Assembly: GCA_002431345.1 (NCBI GenBank)
Contig: DJEN01000095.1
Location: 4,257-68,256, forward strand
Direction of reading: 5' to 3'
DNA length: 64,000 nt
From: Megasphaera sp. UBA5897
GTDB taxonomy: Bacteria > Bacillota > Negativicutes > Veillonellales > Megasphaeraceae
The first letter of the stretch is position 1, and each line of letters starts with the position of its first letter. The translations under genes were made by a program, and so were the position numbers. The notes beneath the pieces were generated by a model. That model ran no database searches. It was not told where the DNA came from and worked only from the letters and a program-made list of their open reading frames with translations. This document shows positions 1-8,394 of this stretch, piece by piece.

Positions 1-89
1 TGTATCGAGTACTGCAGGCTAATGACTAAAGCAGGCAGCAATATTTTATATAGAAGCTGGCTTTAGGGAACTTCTTCGTATATAGTTTC

Positions 90-118
90 TTGACAATGTG
101 TATAAAATACGCTACACT
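90..118 (+). promoter_or_regulatory. Sigma-70-type promoter of the thi operon
   Basis: TTGACA at 90-95 and TACACT at 113-118 are separated by 17 bases, a near-consensus housekeeping promoter. The start site would fall near 125, just before the TPP aptamer. Confidence 0.75.
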
Positions 119-132
119 AATTACAAGTAAAT

Positions 133-222
133 AAACAGGGAGCTGATGAAATCGGCTGAGAGGAAGCTTATAGCTTCGACCTATAACCTGATTTGGATAA
201 TGCCAACGTAGGATAATATCAT
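133..222 (+). ncRNA. TPP riboswitch (THI element)
   Basis: The conserved THI-box blocks are present in order: the GGCTGAGAGGAAG block near 154-166, ACCTATAACCTGATTTGG near 179-196 and the TGCCAACGTAGG block near 201-212. It lies between a strong promoter and the thiazole synthesis genes, followed by an intrinsic terminator. By family knowledge, TPP binding should favour termination when thiamine pyrophosphate is plentiful. Confidence 0.95.
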
Positions 223-232
223 GACAGACTAT

Positions 233-268
233 CAGCAGAGGCGGTTATCCGGCCTCTGTTTTTTTATT
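233..268 (+). terminator. Expression-platform terminator of the TPP riboswitch
   Basis: CAGAGG near 236-241 pairs with CCTCTG near 253-258, with a short GC extension inside, followed by a run of T residues. The position directly after the aptamer fits a riboswitch-controlled terminator. Confidence 0.8.
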
Positions 269-300
269 CAACTCAATAGTTTGACCATGTGAGTGAGCGA

Positions 301-355
301 GAGTTCATGAAGGGGTACACCACCGCGGGTGTAGTTCCTTTATGAACTCTTTTTT
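301..355 (+). terminator. Second leader hairpin, conserved element copy A
   Basis: A 13-bp stem (301-313 with 337-349, one G-U pair) encloses an inner 6-bp TACACC/GGTGTA stem with a six-base loop, and six T residues follow. Its core CATGAAGGGGTACACCACC and the 3' GGGTGTAGTT recur on the minus strand at 34763-34810 with a different but complementary outer stem. It sits after the TPP terminator and just before the thiS ribosome binding site, so it could act as a second terminator or attenuator of the thi operon. Confidence 0.65.
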
Positions 356-371
356 AGTAGGAGGTGTCTGG

Positions 372-575
372 ATGGTAACTGTGAAAATCAATGGGCAACA
401 AGTGACATGGGATAAGCCGATGACTGTTCAGCAGTACCTGCAAACGCAGGGACATACGGCAGCACGTGTTGCCGTAGAGCAAAACGGCCGTATTGTTCCT
501 AAAAGCGCATATGCTGTACAGCCAATACAAGACGGCGATACGGTAGAAGTCGTATCGTTTGTAGGAGGAGGCTGA
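372..575 (+). CDS. thiS: ThiS, sulfur carrier protein for thiazole synthesis
   Basis: A 67-residue beta-grasp protein ending in the diagnostic Gly-Gly tail (VGGG). In the family, this C-terminus is adenylated by ThiF and converted to a thiocarboxylate that supplies sulfur to ThiG. The start at 372 is chosen because an AGGAGG ribosome site lies at about 359-364. The ATG at 342 would place the start inside the preceding terminator hairpin. First gene of thiS-thiF-thiG-thiH, controlled by the upstream TPP riboswitch. Confidence 0.93.
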   Translation: MVTVKINGQQVTWDKPMTVQQYLQTQGHTAARVAVEQNGRIVPKSAYAVQPIQDGDTVEVVSFVGGG

Positions 576-581
576 TATACA

Positions 582-1217
582 ATGCTGACACAAGAAGAAA
601 TTTATGAAGCCTTGTGCAAACGCCACGGCAAAGAAATACAAGACAAACTAACTAAAGCCCGCGTGGCGATTGCCGGTTTAGGCGGACTGGGGTCTAATAT
701 AGCTGTTTTCTTGGCGAGAATTGGCGTAGGCCATTTGCATCTCATCGATTTTGACCGGGTGGATTTGACCAATCTCAACAGACAGCATTATTTTATCCGT
801 CATGTAGGACACTATAAAACGGATGCGTTGAAAGAACAAATTTTGCAAATCAATCCGTATATTCAAGTAGTGACGGACTGCTTGAAAATTACGGCAGACA
901 AGGTGCCGGCATTATTTGCCGATGAAGATATTATTTGTGAAGCCTTTGACGTGCCGGAACAAAAAGCCATGCTCGTCAATGCGGTGTTGGAAACCTTGCC
1001 GGAAAAGATATTGCTGTCAGGCAACGGCATGGCAGGATACGGCAACAGCAACGCCATTCGAACACGGCAGATTTTACCGCGGTTTTACCTTTGCGGCGAT
1101 GAAGTCAGCGGCAATGACACGAAATCGCTGATGGCTCCGCGCGTAGCGATTTGCGCCGCGCATGAAGCCAATATGGCAGCCGCGTTACTTATTGAACATA
1201 TAGGAAAAGAGGAATAA
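582..1217 (+). CDS. thiF: ThiF family 2, ThiS adenylyltransferase
   Basis: A 211-residue E1-like protein that should activate the ThiS C-terminus with ATP. The nucleotide-binding glycine loop GLGGLG is at residues 32-37, followed by the acidic strand IDFDRVD (55-61) and the LNRQ motif (65-68), all typical of the ThiF/MoeB/E1 fold. It is shorter than the roughly 250-residue enterobacterial ThiF and lacks the paired CxxC zinc motifs and any rhodanese domain, which matches the short family-2 version found in anaerobes. It begins 6 bases after thiS and ends 3 bases before thiG. Confidence 0.9.
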   Translation: MLTQEEIYEALCKRHGKEIQDKLTKARVAIAGLGGLGSNIAVFLARIGVGHLHLIDFDRVDLTNLNRQHYFIRHVGHYKTDALKEQILQINPYIQVVTDCLKITADKVPALFADEDIICEAFDVPEQKAMLVNAVLETLPEKILLSGNGMAGYGNSNAIRTRQILPRFYLCGDEVSGNDTKSLMAPRVAICAAHEANMAAALLIEHIGKEE

Positions 1218-1220
1218 AAG

Positions 1221-1979
1221 ATGACCTGGAAATTAGGAAACCATGAATTTCAATCTCGTTTTATTTTAGGCTCCGGTAAATATTCACTGACGTTAATCAA
1301 AGCAGCTGTGGAAAATGCGAAAGCGGATATCGTTACGCTGGCACTGCGCCGCGTCAATGACGGCGGCATGGCCAACATCTTGGATTATATTCCGAAGAAT
1401 GTGACACTGCTTCCTAACACGTCCGGTGCCAGAAATGCCGACGAAGCCGTACGGATTGCCCGTTTGTCCCGTGAATTATGCCAAAGTGATTTGGTAAAAA
1501 TTGAAATCATGCGGGACAGTAAATATTTGCTTCCGGACAACTATGAAACGATTAAAGCAACAGAAATTCTTGCTAAAGAAGGATTTACAGTTCTTCCTTA
1601 TATGTATCCAGATCTAAATGTAGCCCGTGATTTGGCCAATGCCGGTGCTGCGGCTATTATGCCGCTGGGTGCGCCGATTGGTACGAATAAAGGCCTTTGC
1701 ACCAAAGAATTTATTCAAATCCTCATTGATGAAATCGAACTGCCAGTCATCGTGGATGCGGGCATTGGCAGACCTTCCCAGGCTTGTGAAGCAATGGAAA
1801 TGGGGGCAGCTGCTATTATGGCCAATACGGCGATTGCAACTGCCGGCGACGTGCCGCGCATGGCGGAAGCATTTAAGCTTGCCATTGAAGCAGGCCATTT
1901 GGCATACACAGCCAAATTAGGCCGTGTACAGGATAAAGGGGCCGCTTCTTCACCGCTTACGGGATATTTACACGACTAA
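1221..1979 (+). CDS. thiG: ThiG, thiazole synthase
   Basis: A 252-residue TIM-barrel enzyme that condenses 1-deoxy-D-xylulose 5-phosphate, dehydroglycine and sulfur from ThiS thiocarboxylate into the thiazole phosphate. The Schiff-base lysine is expected at K93 in LVKIEIM. The ILGSGKY start and the [12 protein letters not shown] phosphate-binding segment are family hallmarks. Full length, directly between thiF and thiH, so dehydroglycine would come from the ThiH reaction, the anaerobic route. Confidence 0.96.
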   Translation: MTWKLGNHEFQSRFILGSGKYSLTLIKAAVENAKADIVTLALRRVNDGGMANILDYIPKNVTLLPNTSGARNADEAVRIARLSRELCQSDLVKIEIMRDSKYLLPDNYETIKATEILAKEGFTVLPYMYPDLNVARDLANAGAAAIMPLGAPIGTNKGLCTKEFIQILIDEIELPVIVDAGIGRPSQACEAMEMGAAAIMANTAIATAGDVPRMAEAFKLAIEAGHLAYTAKLGRVQDKGAASSPLTGYLHD

Positions 1980-1992
1980 GGGGGGAACAGTC

Positions 1993-3222
1993 ATGAAAGA
2001 TGAACATAAAGATGAACACGTTAATGAGAGCATTATCAGCGAAGAAGCCAAAGCGTTTTTGGAAAAGGAAAATCGTACAGACCATATGAAATACATGCCG
2101 GATATGGAAGTACTGGACAGTGATTTGCTGGATAAAGTAGTTCATGACATGGAAACATACGATTATGACAGCTATACGGCACAGGATGTACGTAATGCCC
2201 TGCAGCATGACCGGAAAACGCCGGAAGATTTCCGGGCCCTGCTCTCTCCGGCAGCACTGCCTTTCTTAGAGGAAATTGCCCAGCAGGCAAAAATAGAAAA
2301 GGAAAAGCATTTCGGCAATTCCGTCTGCCTGTTTACGCCGATTTACATTGCCAACTATTGTGAAAACTTCTGCATTTACTGCGGATTTAACCGCTACAAC
2401 CATATCCGCCGGGCTCAGCTGACGTATGATGAAGTCGATAAGGAAATGGCTGCGATTGCCAAGACTGGCTTACAGGAAATCCTGATTTTAACCGGTGAAA
2501 GCCGTAATAAATCGACAGTTGAATATATTGGGGAAGCTTGTAAAATAGCTAGAAAATATTTCCGTATTATTGGTTTGGAAGTATATCCGATGAACAGTGA
2601 TGATTATGCATATCTGCATGAATGCGGCGCCGATTATGTGACAGTCTTCCAGGAAACGTACCATGCCGACAAATATGAAACACTGCATTTGGCAGGGCAC
2701 AAACGAATTTTCCCATACCGCTTTTATGCGCAGGAACGGGCTTTGAAAGGCGGCATGCGCGGCGTAGGCTTTGCCGCATTGCTGGGCCTTGACGATTTCC
2801 GTAAAGATGCGCTGGCAACAGGGATGCACGCATATTACCTGCAGAAAAAATATCCGCAGGCTGAAATTGCGTTTTCCTGTCCGCGTCTTCGCCCGATTAT
2901 CAACAATGATAAAATCAATCCGATGGACGTACACGAAGCGCAGCTGCTGCAGGTTGTTTGCGCATACCGGCTCTTTATGCCTTTTGCCAGCATTACCGTG
3001 TCGACGCGTGAATGCGCCCGTGTTCGCGACAGTTTGGTGCAGATTGCGGCGACCAAGATTTCTGCCGGCGTCAGCACGGCAATTGGCGAACATTGCGCCG
3101 AAGCCGAAGACAAAGGCGATGCCCAGTTTGAAATATCAGACACACGTTCTGTTGATGACGTATATCAAAGCCTGCTGCAACATGATTTGCAGCCTGTTAT
3201 GGCAGAATATATTTACGTTTGA
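1993..3222 (+). CDS. thiH: ThiH, 2-iminoacetate synthase (tyrosine lyase)
   Basis: A 409-residue radical SAM enzyme that cleaves tyrosine to p-cresol and dehydroglycine for ThiG. The cluster motif C-x3-C-x2-C is at residues 123, 127 and 130 (NYCENFCIYCGF). The C-terminal BATS-type region is present. The start at 1993 follows an AGGGGGG ribosome site; an in-frame upstream start at 1924 would run through the end of thiG and is rejected. ThiH rather than the oxygen-dependent ThiO fits an anaerobe. Last gene of the operon, followed by a terminator. Confidence 0.95.
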   Translation: MKDEHKDEHVNESIISEEAKAFLEKENRTDHMKYMPDMEVLDSDLLDKVVHDMETYDYDSYTAQDVRNALQHDRKTPEDFRALLSPAALPFLEEIAQQAKIEKEKHFGNSVCLFTPIYIANYCENFCIYCGFNRYNHIRRAQLTYDEVDKEMAAIAKTGLQEILILTGESRNKSTVEYIGEACKIARKYFRIIGLEVYPMNSDDYAYLHECGADYVTVFQETYHADKYETLHLAGHKRIFPYRFYAQERALKGGMRGVGFAALLGLDDFRKDALATGMHAYYLQKKYPQAEIAFSCPRLRPIINNDKINPMDVHEAQLLQVVCAYRLFMPFASITVSTRECARVRDSLVQIAATKISAGVSTAIGEHCAEAEDKGDAQFEISDTRSVDDVYQSLLQHDLQPVMAEYIYV

Positions 3223-3252
3223 TTGCTCCTATATACCTCAATATCATATACA

Positions 3253-3292
3253 AAAACTCCCTGTGCCAGATAGTTTTGGTACAGGGAGTTTT
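3253..3292. terminator. Bidirectional terminator between thiH and the lipid kinase
   Basis: A 15-16 bp inverted repeat (AAAACTCCCTGT paired with ACAGGGAGTTTT, inner CCA/TGG) lies between two convergent genes, with T runs in both directions. Confidence 0.85.
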
Positions 3293-3297
3293 ATATA

Positions 3298-4194
3298 TCA
3301 GTATGCTTCCGGCACATACACGGTCAAGAAGGAAGGCAGGATTTCCAATTCCAGCGGAAAAGACGGACCTTCGTCGCCGTCCATGTTGGTCGATAAGGGA
3401 TGATCGTCTACAATCGTGATTTTAGCGTGCGTAAAGGTAGATAAGGTCATATATTCACAGCTTAACGGCGTACCGGCGAGAAATTCCGGAACTAACTTGA
3501 TGAGATCTAAATACGTGAAATCTTTGAATACTGCCAGCCAGATTTTTCCGTCATCTACCCGGGCCTGCGGAGCAATGTTGCGGAAACTGCCGACGGAATT
3601 GGTCAGCATAGCCACAATAAGCGGTGAACGATATACCATCTGGCCTTCATCAGTTTCTATTTTGAACAGAGAGGTTTGATGATTTTGCAAGGCTTTAATT
3701 CCTGTTAAAAAATAAGCCAACGGGCCGAGACGTGTCTTTTGTTCAATGGACACTTGGCCGACGGCTTCCGGCATGATACCGGCAGCGACGGTGTTGACAA
3801 AATACCGGTCATTGGCGCGGGCAATATCGACATGCGTCGTTTTACAGTGCTTGAGCATGGCAATGGCCGCTTCCGGATGCAGGGGAATATGCAGTGCTCT
3901 GGCCAAATCATTGACTGTCCCCAACGGAATAAAACCAAAATTGATAGGGGTATTGGCTTGTGCCAGCCCATTGATGGTTTCGTTGAGCGTACCGTCTCCG
4001 CCCATGCAGAATACAGCGTGATAGCCATTTAAAGCAGCTTCTTTGGTCCAAGCTGTTGCATCGCCGGCTTTTCCGGTCTGCCGCAGTTCGACATCGTCAA
4101 ACATGGTTTCCAGCTGTGCTTTTAAGGCATCTTTATGATATTTTGCTCGTTCCCGACCTGCTGTCGGATTGATAATCAACATACACCGGTTCAC
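3298..4194 (-). CDS. Diacylglycerol/sphingosine kinase-type lipid kinase (YegS/BmrU family)
   Basis: A 298-residue protein with the DAGK catalytic domain at the N-terminus: NPTAGRE near residues 9-15, then the nucleotide-binding MGGDGTLNETINGL near residue 65 and PLGTVNDLAR near residue 95. These are the hallmarks of bacterial soluble lipid kinases. The C-terminal half is the usual beta-sandwich domain. The probable role is phosphorylating diacylglycerol or a related lipid; the exact substrate cannot be read from sequence. Single gene, convergent with thiH and divergent from the transferase at 4399. Confidence 0.85.
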   Translation of the reverse strand: MNRCMLIINPTAGRERAKYHKDALKAQLETMFDDVELRQTGKAGDATAWTKEAALNGYHAVFCMGGDGTLNETINGLAQANTPINFGFIPLGTVNDLARALHIPLHPEAAIAMLKHCKTTHVDIARANDRYFVNTVAAGIMPEAVGQVSIEQKTRLGPLAYFLTGIKALQNHQTSLFKIETDEGQMVYRSPLIVAMLTNSVGSFRNIAPQARVDDGKIWLAVFKDFTYLDLIKLVPEFLAGTPLSCEYMTLSTFTHAKITIVDDHPLSTNMDGDEGPSFPLELEILPSFLTVYVPEAY

Positions 4195-4398
4195 AGTACC
4201 TATCTCCTTACTCTGCCTCGATTATATAATGAAACGGATTTATAGTGAGTAATATTTATTATAGCATTGTCCAGAAAAAACGGGAAGGGATAAGAGGAGC
4301 CTGCAGCGTTTTTTTGTTTAAATATTTTTTAGTATTCAGATGATGAACGGAAAAGAATATGATATAGTAAAAGAAATACTACGTGAGGAGGAGTGGCA

Positions 4399-6006
4399 AT
4401 GAATTTTGATGCTTCATATTACCCCTATGCGTCGCGGCGGGAAGTGCTGTACAGTCGCCGCGGCATGGTTTGTACTTCGCAAGCCTTAGCTGCACAGGCG
4501 GGACTGGACATGTTGAAAAAAGGCGGCAATGCAGTAGATGCGGCACTGGCGACAGCTATCAGCTTAGTCGTTTTGGAGCCGACAAGCAATGGCTTGGGAA
4601 GCGATGCCTTTGCGTTGATTTGGATGAAGGATACGCTGTACGGTATCAATGGCAGCGGCTGGTCGCCTGCCAAATTATCCAGGGAACGTGTAGCGGCGGC
4701 AGGCTATACAACGATGCCCAGCCGCGGCTGGATTCCTGTCATGGTGCCGGGAGCACCGGCTGCCTGGGCAGCTGTTCATCAGCGATTTGGCCGTCTGCCC
4801 TTTGCGGATTTGTTTGAACCTGCTATTGGCTATGCGGAAGACGGCTATGCCGTGCAGCCTACTGTGGCGGCACAGCTTGCAGAAAGCTGGCATGACTTTG
4901 CGGCCTATAAAGATGACAAAGCCTTTGCCGGGTTGTTTTCTACGTTTTTCCCCAAGGGCAGAGCGCATCGCGTCGGTGAAATCATGCGGCTGCCGGACCA
5001 TGCCAAGTCGCTGCGTCTTCTCCGCGACAGTCACTGCCAAGCTATGTATACAGGCGAACTGGCGCAGGCAATAGATAACTGGTCGAGAGAAACAGGCGGC
5101 TGTATTCGCAAAGACGATTTGGCGTCGTATGCGCCGCAGTGGGTAGAACCGATTCATACGAATTACCGCGGCTATGATGTATGGGAAATACCGCCTAACG
5201 GACATGGTTTAGTCGTTTTGATGGCTTTGAACATTGCCCAGGGATTTTCTTTTTCACAGCGGGATACTGTTTCATCGTTTCACAGACAGATAGAAGCGAT
5301 GAAGTTGGCATTTACAGATGGCAAGACATATATTGCCGATCCCCGCTATATGAAAACCGACTTGTCCTACTGGCTTTCGACGCAGTATGCAGAAGGCCGT
5401 CGCCGTTTGATTGGAGAACAAGCACTGCTGCCAAAGCCCGTGGATGTAAATAACGGCGGTACGGTATACCTTTGCACGGCAGATGCAGAAGGCAATATGG
5501 TTTCTTATATTCAGAGCAATTTTGACGGGTTTGGTTCCGGCATTGTCGTACCGGGATACGGCATCGCTTTAAACAACCGGGGCAATAATTTCAGCATGAA
5601 TCCGGCCAGCGATAACTGCGTGGCTCCGCGCAAAAAATCCTACCACACCATTATTCCGGGATTTTTAACAAAAGACGGGAAAGCTGTTGGTCCCTTTGGC
5701 GTCATGGGCGGTTTTATGCAGCCGCAGGGACAAATGCAGGTTATCATGAATACGATTGATTATCACCTCAACCCGCAGGCTGCGCTGGATGCGCCGCGCT
5801 GGCAGTGGACGGGAGGCCGTACGATAGAAGTGGAACCGTCTGTGCCGCAGGAAGTGATAGACGGGCTGCGGGCTAAGGGACATACGATTGTCGTCAATTC
5901 CAATGCGATGGCATATGGCCGCGGACAGATTATCTGGCGCAATGAAGACGGCGTGCTGATGGGAGCGACAGAGCCACGGGCAGATGGTACGGTTGCCGCT
6001 TGGTAA
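4399..6006 (+). CDS. Gamma-glutamyltransferase family protein, no export signal
   Basis: A 535-residue Ntn-hydrolase of the GGT family, expected to remove gamma-glutamyl groups from glutathione or gamma-glutamyl amides. The autoprocessing and nucleophile threonine is predicted at about T355 in GGTVYLCTAD, which aligns with the TTHxSVxD motif. The N-terminal ISLVVLEPTSNGLGSDAF and C-terminal PRKKSYHTIIP segments are also typical. There is no signal peptide, so it is probably cytosolic, like the YwrD group. ATG at 4399 is preferred over GTG at 4393 because the GGAGGA site would touch the GTG. A terminator follows. Confidence 0.85.
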   Translation: MNFDASYYPYASRREVLYSRRGMVCTSQALAAQAGLDMLKKGGNAVDAALATAISLVVLEPTSNGLGSDAFALIWMKDTLYGINGSGWSPAKLSRERVAAAGYTTMPSRGWIPVMVPGAPAAWAAVHQRFGRLPFADLFEPAIGYAEDGYAVQPTVAAQLAESWHDFAAYKDDKAFAGLFSTFFPKGRAHRVGEIMRLPDHAKSLRLLRDSHCQAMYTGELAQAIDNWSRETGGCIRKDDLASYAPQWVEPIHTNYRGYDVWEIPPNGHGLVVLMALNIAQGFSFSQRDTVSSFHRQIEAMKLAFTDGKTYIADPRYMKTDLSYWLSTQYAEGRRRLIGEQALLPKPVDVNNGGTVYLCTADAEGNMVSYIQSNFDGFGSGIVVPGYGIALNNRGNNFSMNPASDNCVAPRKKSYHTIIPGFLTKDGKAVGPFGVMGGFMQPQGQMQVIMNTIDYHLNPQAALDAPRWQWTGGRTIEVEPSVPQEVIDGLRAKGHTIVVNSNAMAYGRGQIIWRNEDGVLMGATEPRADGTVAAW

Positions 6007-6041
6007 ATCCAATACGATGATACGCAGGGCTGCGTAATAAG

Positions 6042-6087
6042 GAGCTTTTGCATGAATAGTTTTTCTATCATGCAGAGCTCTTTTTTT
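6042..6087 (+). terminator. Terminator of the GGT gene
   Basis: GAGCT..TGCATGA pairs with TCATGCA.AGCTC and is followed by a run of seven to eight T residues. Confidence 0.85.
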
Positions 6088-6196
6088 GTATGGTAATTTG
6101 CGATAAAAAATTACGATTGCTTTTTACCCGGACATATTGTAAAAATATTATTACGGTGATAAAATTTTATTAGACCAAGAAAAGGAGGCTGCAGGT

Positions 6197-6865
6197 ATGA
6201 ACGTATTGGACTCTTATATACCGCTCGTTGAATTTCTTGGCAATGCATTAGGGGAGCATTGTGAAGTCGTTTTGCATGATGTGACAAAGCCGGAACAGTC
6301 TATTGTAGCAATTGCCAATGGCCATTTGAGCGGCCGTCGTCTTGGTGGTTCGCTGACGGATTTTACGTTGGGACTGCTGCAGCAGGCCAAAAAGAAACCG
6401 ATTCAGTATGTGACGAATTATCAGGGGAAAGGCAGTACAGGGCATACGTTTCGTTCTTCGTCGTATTTTATCAAAGATGACGCAGGAACGATTGTAGGTG
6501 TACTGTGTTTGAATTATGATATTCAGCCGTATTTAGAAGCACGGCATATACTGGATACAGAAATCTTAAAAGGATTGGTGCTGGCAAACAAGCCGGCAGC
6601 TCATTCGGAAAATACGCAGGAACCGGTATTTGAAAATCTGTACAAAACAGCTGAAGATACGATTCACAGCATGATTTCCAAGCGGCTGCAGACGTATCCG
6701 GCAGAAGCCAAGCGGTTATCTGTGGAAGAACGCATGAAAATTACGCAAGAGTTGGATGAAGACGGGCTTTTTTTGCTCAAGGGAGGCATTTCAGCACTGG
6801 CAGCAGTGCTGGATGTATCAGAACCGACGATATACCGGTATTTGAGCCGTATTCGTAAAGAGTGA
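6197..6865 (+). CDS. YheO/DauR-type PAS-HTH transcriptional regulator
   Basis: A 222-residue regulator. Residues about 5-115 form the YheO-like PAS domain (LVEFLGNALGEHCEVVLHD, then GVLCLNYDI). Residues about 165-222 form the C-terminal helix-turn-helix (SALAAVLDVSEPTIYRYLSRIRK). Known relatives control D-amino-acid or cysteine-related catabolism. The next gene begins about 40 bases downstream on the same strand, so it probably regulates the L-cysteine desulfidase and perhaps the flanking enzymes. The ligand is not deducible. Confidence 0.85.
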   Translation: MNVLDSYIPLVEFLGNALGEHCEVVLHDVTKPEQSIVAIANGHLSGRRLGGSLTDFTLGLLQQAKKKPIQYVTNYQGKGSTGHTFRSSSYFIKDDAGTIVGVLCLNYDIQPYLEARHILDTEILKGLVLANKPAAHSENTQEPVFENLYKTAEDTIHSMISKRLQTYPAEAKRLSVEERMKITQELDEDGLFLLKGGISALAAVLDVSEPTIYRYLSRIRKE

Positions 6866-6908
6866 CAGTAAAGTAAACGTGATAAGTTTGATGGGGAGAA
6901 GTGAGAAT

Positions 6909-8222
6909 ATGATGGCTAATGCAGCATGGAACCAGATGATTGAAATACTAAAGCAGGATGTCATTCCGGCTACAGGGTGTACGGAGCCGGTATCGATGGC
7001 GTTTGCGGCAGCAACAGCTGCACACCGTCTTGGTGAACCGGTACAGTCCATTGCAGCACGGGTGTCTGCCAATTTAATGAAGAACGGTATGGGTGTAATG
7101 GTTCCCGGTACGGGACGGCCGGGCTTGTATATTGCGGCGGCAGTCGGTGCGCTTGGCGGCAATCCGGACAAGGGCCTGCAGGTTTTGTCCGGCATATCGC
7201 AGGAAGTAGTGGACAAAGGTGCGGCAATGGTTGATGCCGGAAAAGTGGAGATACAGATTGCTGAAGATGTGCCGTATGTCTTGTATTCAGAAGCGACTGT
7301 CAAAGGCGCGTCCCATACAGTCAGAGTATGTGTAGCCAATGCTCATACGCATGTCGTTTCTATTGAAAAAGACGGAGTGTCTATTTTTAAAGCAGAAGAA
7401 ACAAGCAGCGATAACGGACAGCAAAAAACAGCCTTTCTGCAGTCGCTGTGTCTTGCGGATATTGTCGATTTTGCGGAACAGGTGCCGCTGGAAGAAATCG
7501 CGTTTATGAACAAAGCAGAAGAATTAAATGACCGCCTGTCTAAAGAAGGTTTGACGGGAAAATATGGCCTGCATATTGCGGCATCCTTGGCCAAACAGCA
7601 GAAAAGAGGCTTGATAGGAAACGATTTGCAGACCCAAGTGTTAATTCGGACGGTCAGCGCTGCTGATGCCCGCATGGGCGGCGCACCGTTTCCGGCGATG
7701 ACCAATTCCGGCTCCGGCAATCAGGGGATTTCTGCGACACAGCCGGTTGTTGCAGTGGCAGATTATATGCACGTATCGGCAGAAAACAGGCTGCGTGCCA
7801 TTGTATTAGCCCATATGACTGCCATTTATGCCCATTCGTTTTTGCCAAAATTGTCAGCTTTTTGCGCGACGATTACAGCTTCTATGGGGGCAGCAGCCGG
7901 CATGGCGTGGCTGATGGATACAAACCATGATAGGGAAACAATCAGCCAGGCTATATGCAGCATGACCGGTGAGGCAGTCGGTATGGTTTGTGATGGCGCT
8001 GCCAACAGCTGTGCCATGAAAGTAGCGACGGCTTGTACTTCGGCATTCCGGGCTGTCGTGTTGGCTCTTGAAGGAACGCGCGTAAGCGGTAATGACGGCT
8101 TGGTAGCGTATGATGTCAACGAATGCCTTCGTAATGTAGGATGCTTGGCTTGCCATGGCATGCAGCAGACCGATGAAGAAGTGCTGCGGATTATGCTTCA
8201 TAAGAACCAGAGAAATCGCTAA
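6909..8222 (+). CDS. cyuA: L-cysteine desulfidase family protein (CyuA/UPF0597)
   Basis: A 437-residue enzyme of the serine-dehydratase-alpha-like UPF0597 family, whose characterised members split L-cysteine to pyruvate, ammonia and sulfide using a 4Fe-4S cluster. The TGCTEP motif puts the conserved N-terminal cysteine at residue 24. Further conserved cysteines lie in the C-terminal half (ICSMTGEAVGMVCDGAANSC). The start at 6909 fits a GGGGAG site about ten bases upstream; ATG at 6912 is also possible. Probably co-transcribed with the upstream YheO-type regulator. Confidence 0.85.
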   Translation: MMANAAWNQMIEILKQDVIPATGCTEPVSMAFAAATAAHRLGEPVQSIAARVSANLMKNGMGVMVPGTGRPGLYIAAAVGALGGNPDKGLQVLSGISQEVVDKGAAMVDAGKVEIQIAEDVPYVLYSEATVKGASHTVRVCVANAHTHVVSIEKDGVSIFKAEETSSDNGQQKTAFLQSLCLADIVDFAEQVPLEEIAFMNKAEELNDRLSKEGLTGKYGLHIAASLAKQQKRGLIGNDLQTQVLIRTVSAADARMGGAPFPAMTNSGSGNQGISATQPVVAVADYMHVSAENRLRAIVLAHMTAIYAHSFLPKLSAFCATITASMGAAAGMAWLMDTNHDRETISQAICSMTGEAVGMVCDGAANSCAMKVATACTSAFRAVVLALEGTRVSGNDGLVAYDVNECLRNVGCLACHGMQQTDEEVLRIMLHKNQRNR

Positions 8223-8266
8223 GACATGCCTGGTGTGTTGTGGTACTGCTTGTTTTAGCATATTGG

Positions 8267-8287
8267 TTTGTAGTTTGTAGTTTGTAG
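8267..8287. repeat. Three tandem copies of TTTGTAG
   Basis: A 7-base unit is repeated exactly three times in the short gap after the desulfidase gene, next to a terminator hairpin. It is probably a simple slippage repeat. Confidence 0.8.
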
Positions 8288-8294
8288 TAAAATA

Positions 8295-8334
8295 GCCCCT
8301 GTATGTTAGACTTGAAATGCTGACATACGGGGGC
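8295..8334. terminator. Hairpin between convergent cyuA and dcyD-like genes
   Basis: A 12-bp inverted repeat (GCCCCTGTATGT with ACATACGGGGGC, one G-U pair). The minus strand has a weak following U tract (TATTTT), so it more likely ends the minus-strand gene. Confidence 0.6.
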
Positions 8335-8394
8335 GTATTAGTGTGTGAAAACTGTTGCATGAAACAGTGCGCTTGGCAGCGGTGCTTTTTTCAG

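Noticed and set aside
2488..3093. A 201-codon open frame antisense to thiH
   Set aside because: It lies entirely inside a well-supported gene on the opposite strand and has no recognisable domain.
8267..8287. The TTTGTAG triplet repeat as a phase-variation switch
   Set aside because: It lies between convergent genes, outside any coding region or promoter, so length changes would have no clear effect.
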